Origin: Dehalococcoidia bacterium
GTDB lineage: Bacteria; Chloroflexota; Dehalococcoidia; UBA2985
DNA: 6,222 nucleotides
Reading direction: 5' to 3'
Assembly: GCA_030740415.1 (NCBI GenBank)
Contig: JASLXI010000062.1
Span: forward strand, 1-6,222
A program made the translations under genes and the position numbers. The notes beneath the pieces were generated by a model. That model made no database searches and was not told the DNA's origin. It saw only the letters and a program-made list of their open reading frames with translations. Numbering within the stretch: the stretch's first letter is position 1; every line of letters begins with the position of its first letter. Of the stretch, positions 4,688 through 6,222 are shown in pieces.

Positions 4688-6222
4688 ATGAGGTTATCCA
4701 ATACCCTCTCCAAAAAGGTGGAGGAGCTTCAACCCCTGGAGCCGGCGCTTGTGCGAATGTACAGCTGTGGACCCACGGTCTATCGCTACGCACATATCGG
4801 TAACATGCGCACTTACCTTATGGCAGACTGGATTCGCAGGGCGCTTGAGGTGCAGGGATTGCAGGTCATCCACGTCAAGAACATAACCGATGTGGGTCAC
4901 ATGCGCCAGGAGATGTTGGAGCAGGGAGAGGACAAGGTTGTTGCCTCCGCCCTCGCCGAAGGTAAGACCCCCCAAGAGATAGCCCAGTTCTACACCGATG
5001 CCTTTCACAGAGATGAAGCAAAGCTGGGTATTCTCCCTGCCACCCATTTACCAAAGGCCACAGACCACATCCAAGAGATGGTGCAGGTCACAAAGAGTTT
5101 AGAGGAGCGGGGATATGCCTACGAGGTGAAGGGCAACGTCTATTTTGCTGTTTCCAAATTCCCCGACTACGGTAAGCTCTCAGGGAATAGTGGGAAAGAC
5201 CTGCTGAAGGGCGTCCGCGTGGAAGTAGACCCTCTGAAACGAGACCCACGCGATTTCACCCTGTGGAAAGCTGGAGAGCCCGGCAGACTCCTCATTTGGT
5301 CCAGTCCGTGGGGAGACGGCTTCCCAGGATGGCACATCGAGTGCTCCGCCATGTCGACCAAGTACCTGGGGGAGCAGTTGGACATCCACACCGGGGGTGT
5401 CGACAACATCTTCCCCCATCACGAAGGAGAACTCGCCCAGAGTGAAGGGGCCTTCGGCAAGCCATTTGTGCAGATGTGGGTCCACGGCCAGCACCTCCTG
5501 ACGGACGGTGTGAAGATGTCCAAGTCCGCTGCTAACGACTACACAGTGGAGGATCTAGAGGCCAAGGGGTTCGACCCCATGGCCTATCGGTACCTCTGTC
5601 TGACCGTCCGATACAGCACCCGTCTCAACTTCACCCTCTCAGCCCTCAGGGCAGCCCAACGGGGCCTGCAGCGTCTGCGGAACAAGGTATGGGAGTGGTC
5701 TCTCCTGGCATCTGACGATGCCAGGAGCACCGAGACCCAGAAGTGGCGAGAGGCATTCTGGGGCCACGTAAACGGCGACCTGGACATGCCCATGGCCCTG
5801 GCTATGACCTGGCAAATGACCCGCTCTGATATGCCGTCGAAGTCCAAACTCGGGCTTCTCCTAGAGTTTGACCGCGTATTTGGACTAGATCTTGAGAGTG
5901 CAGTCCAGGAGTGGGATATCCCCGAGCATATAATCGACGCCGAAAAGAGGCGGTCTTCTCTGAGAGCACAGCAGGAGTACTCCACCGCTGACCGCGTAAG
6001 GCAGCAGATCGGCGACGATGGCTTCATGTTGGAAGACACAGTTTCAGGTACCCGGGCCCGTCCAAAATCCGAGTTGGAGAAACGTCAGGAACACTGGAAG
6101 GAGTTCTCTTCGTCTAAGGAGGTGTCTTCCCTGCTAGATGTGCCGGACAGATTGGATTTCTCCGTGGGCATTGTGGCCTGCAACTACCTTTCAGATGTTC
6201 TACGGTGCATCAACAGCCTCTT
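4688..6222 (+). CDS. cysS: Cysteinyl-tRNA synthetase with extra C-terminal segment (partial)
   Basis: This class I synthetase activates cysteine with ATP and charges tRNA-Cys. The frame is open from ATG at 4688 to the edge, 511 residues without a stop. Visible landmarks are H36-I-G-N39 (HIGH motif), K276-M-S-K-S280, and the four expected zinc ligands C27, C219, H244 and E248 (in GWHIECS and PHHEGELAQSE). The helical anticodon region and the LEDTVSGTRARPK ending (to residue 460) resemble a normal CysRS terminus. The protein then continues for at least 51 residues: a charged linker (461-487), then LDFSVGIVACNYLSDVLRCINSL, resembling the first strand and helix of a family 2 glycosyltransferase. 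NITDVGHM and GEDK replace the usual NITDVDDK, marking a divergent subtype. The start has GAGG at 4674-4677 (10-base spacing); an upstream in-frame TAA at 4637 excludes a longer form. Confidence 0.96.
   Translation, partial: MRLSNTLSKKVEELQPLEPALVRMYSCGPTVYRYAHIGNMRTYLMADWIRRALEVQGLQVIHVKNITDVGHMRQEMLEQGEDKVVASALAEGKTPQEIAQFYTDAFHRDEAKLGILPATHLPKATDHIQEMVQVTKSLEERGYAYEVKGNVYFAVSKFPDYGKLSGNSGKDLLKGVRVEVDPLKRDPRDFTLWKAGEPGRLLIWSSPWGDGFPGWHIECSAMSTKYLGEQLDIHTGGVDNIFPHHEGELAQSEGAFGKPFVQMWVHGQHLLTDGVKMSKSAANDYTVEDLEAKGFDPMAYRYLCLTVRYSTRLNFTLSALRAAQRGLQRLRNKVWEWSLLASDDARSTETQKWREAFWGHVNGDLDMPMALAMTWQMTRSDMPSKSKLGLLLEFDRVFGLDLESAVQEWDIPEHIIDAEKRRSSLRAQQEYSTADRVRQQIGDDGFMLEDTVSGTRARPKSELEKRQEHWKEFSSSKEVSSLLDVPDRLDFSVGIVACNYLSDVLRCINSL
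5702..5727 (+). repeat. Perfect 11-bp inverted repeat inside cysS
   Basis: CTCCTGGCATC (5702-5712) and GATGCCAGGAG (5717-5727) are exact reverse complements around a TGAC loop. It encodes part of a poorly conserved stretch at residues 339-346 (LLASDDAR). There is no T-run after it, so it is not a standard terminator. Confidence 0.7.

Noticed and set aside
5913..5922. Palindrome GGGATATCCC in cysS
   Set aside because: Short, fully within coding sequence, and explained by codons for conserved-looking residues; no partner copies were noticed.
4694..6039. Minus-strand open frames opposite cysS
   Set aside because: The plus strand carries continuous CysRS motifs; the minus frames are compositional shadows.

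Overview
The window looks like core bacterial chromosome from a Chloroflexota-type bacterium, possibly in or near the Dehalococcoidia. This placement is an inference from the style of the proteins (a divergent CysRS subtype, a CopD/HemJ-like membrane protein, a Trm112-like protein, the folate gene block), not from a marker gene. No rRNA, tRNA, CRISPR array, insertion sequence or phage gene was seen. Every stretch longer than about 200 bases is covered by a gene.

Layout. Bases 1-809 (minus) hold the N-terminal part of a membrane-anchored putative zinc metallopeptidase with an HEWLHH motif; its C-terminus lies outside the window. Bases 945-2116 (minus) form the translation operon infC-rpmI-rplT (IF3, L35, L20), driven by a near-consensus promoter at 2156-2184. 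infC has no usable ATG/GTG/TTG for its conserved N-terminus and probably starts at an AUA codon. Divergent from it on the plus strand is a two-gene unit: a four-helix CopD/HemJ-like membrane protein (2370-2867) and a 60-residue Trm112-like zinc protein (2919-3101). This unit runs convergently into folK (3124-3627, minus), with folP upstream of folK (3723-4580, minus). Together these two encode consecutive steps of dihydropteroate synthesis. Back-to-back with folP is cysS (4688 to the right edge, plus), encoding cysteinyl-tRNA synthetase.

Most genes serve translation (IF3, L35, L20, CysRS, possibly the Trm112-like protein) or folate supply. The most notable points are: (1) cysS reads on past its normal C-terminus into a segment resembling the start of a family 2 glycosyltransferase; (2) the AUA start of infC, bracketed by a strong promoter and a Shine-Dalgarno site; (3) a perfect 10-bp GC-rich stem that would bury the ribosome binding site of the CopD-like gene and hold its GTG start in the loop; (4) a perfect 11-bp hairpin inside cysS. 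No clearly new multi-gene system is visible; the possible CysRS fusion is the best candidate for something undescribed.
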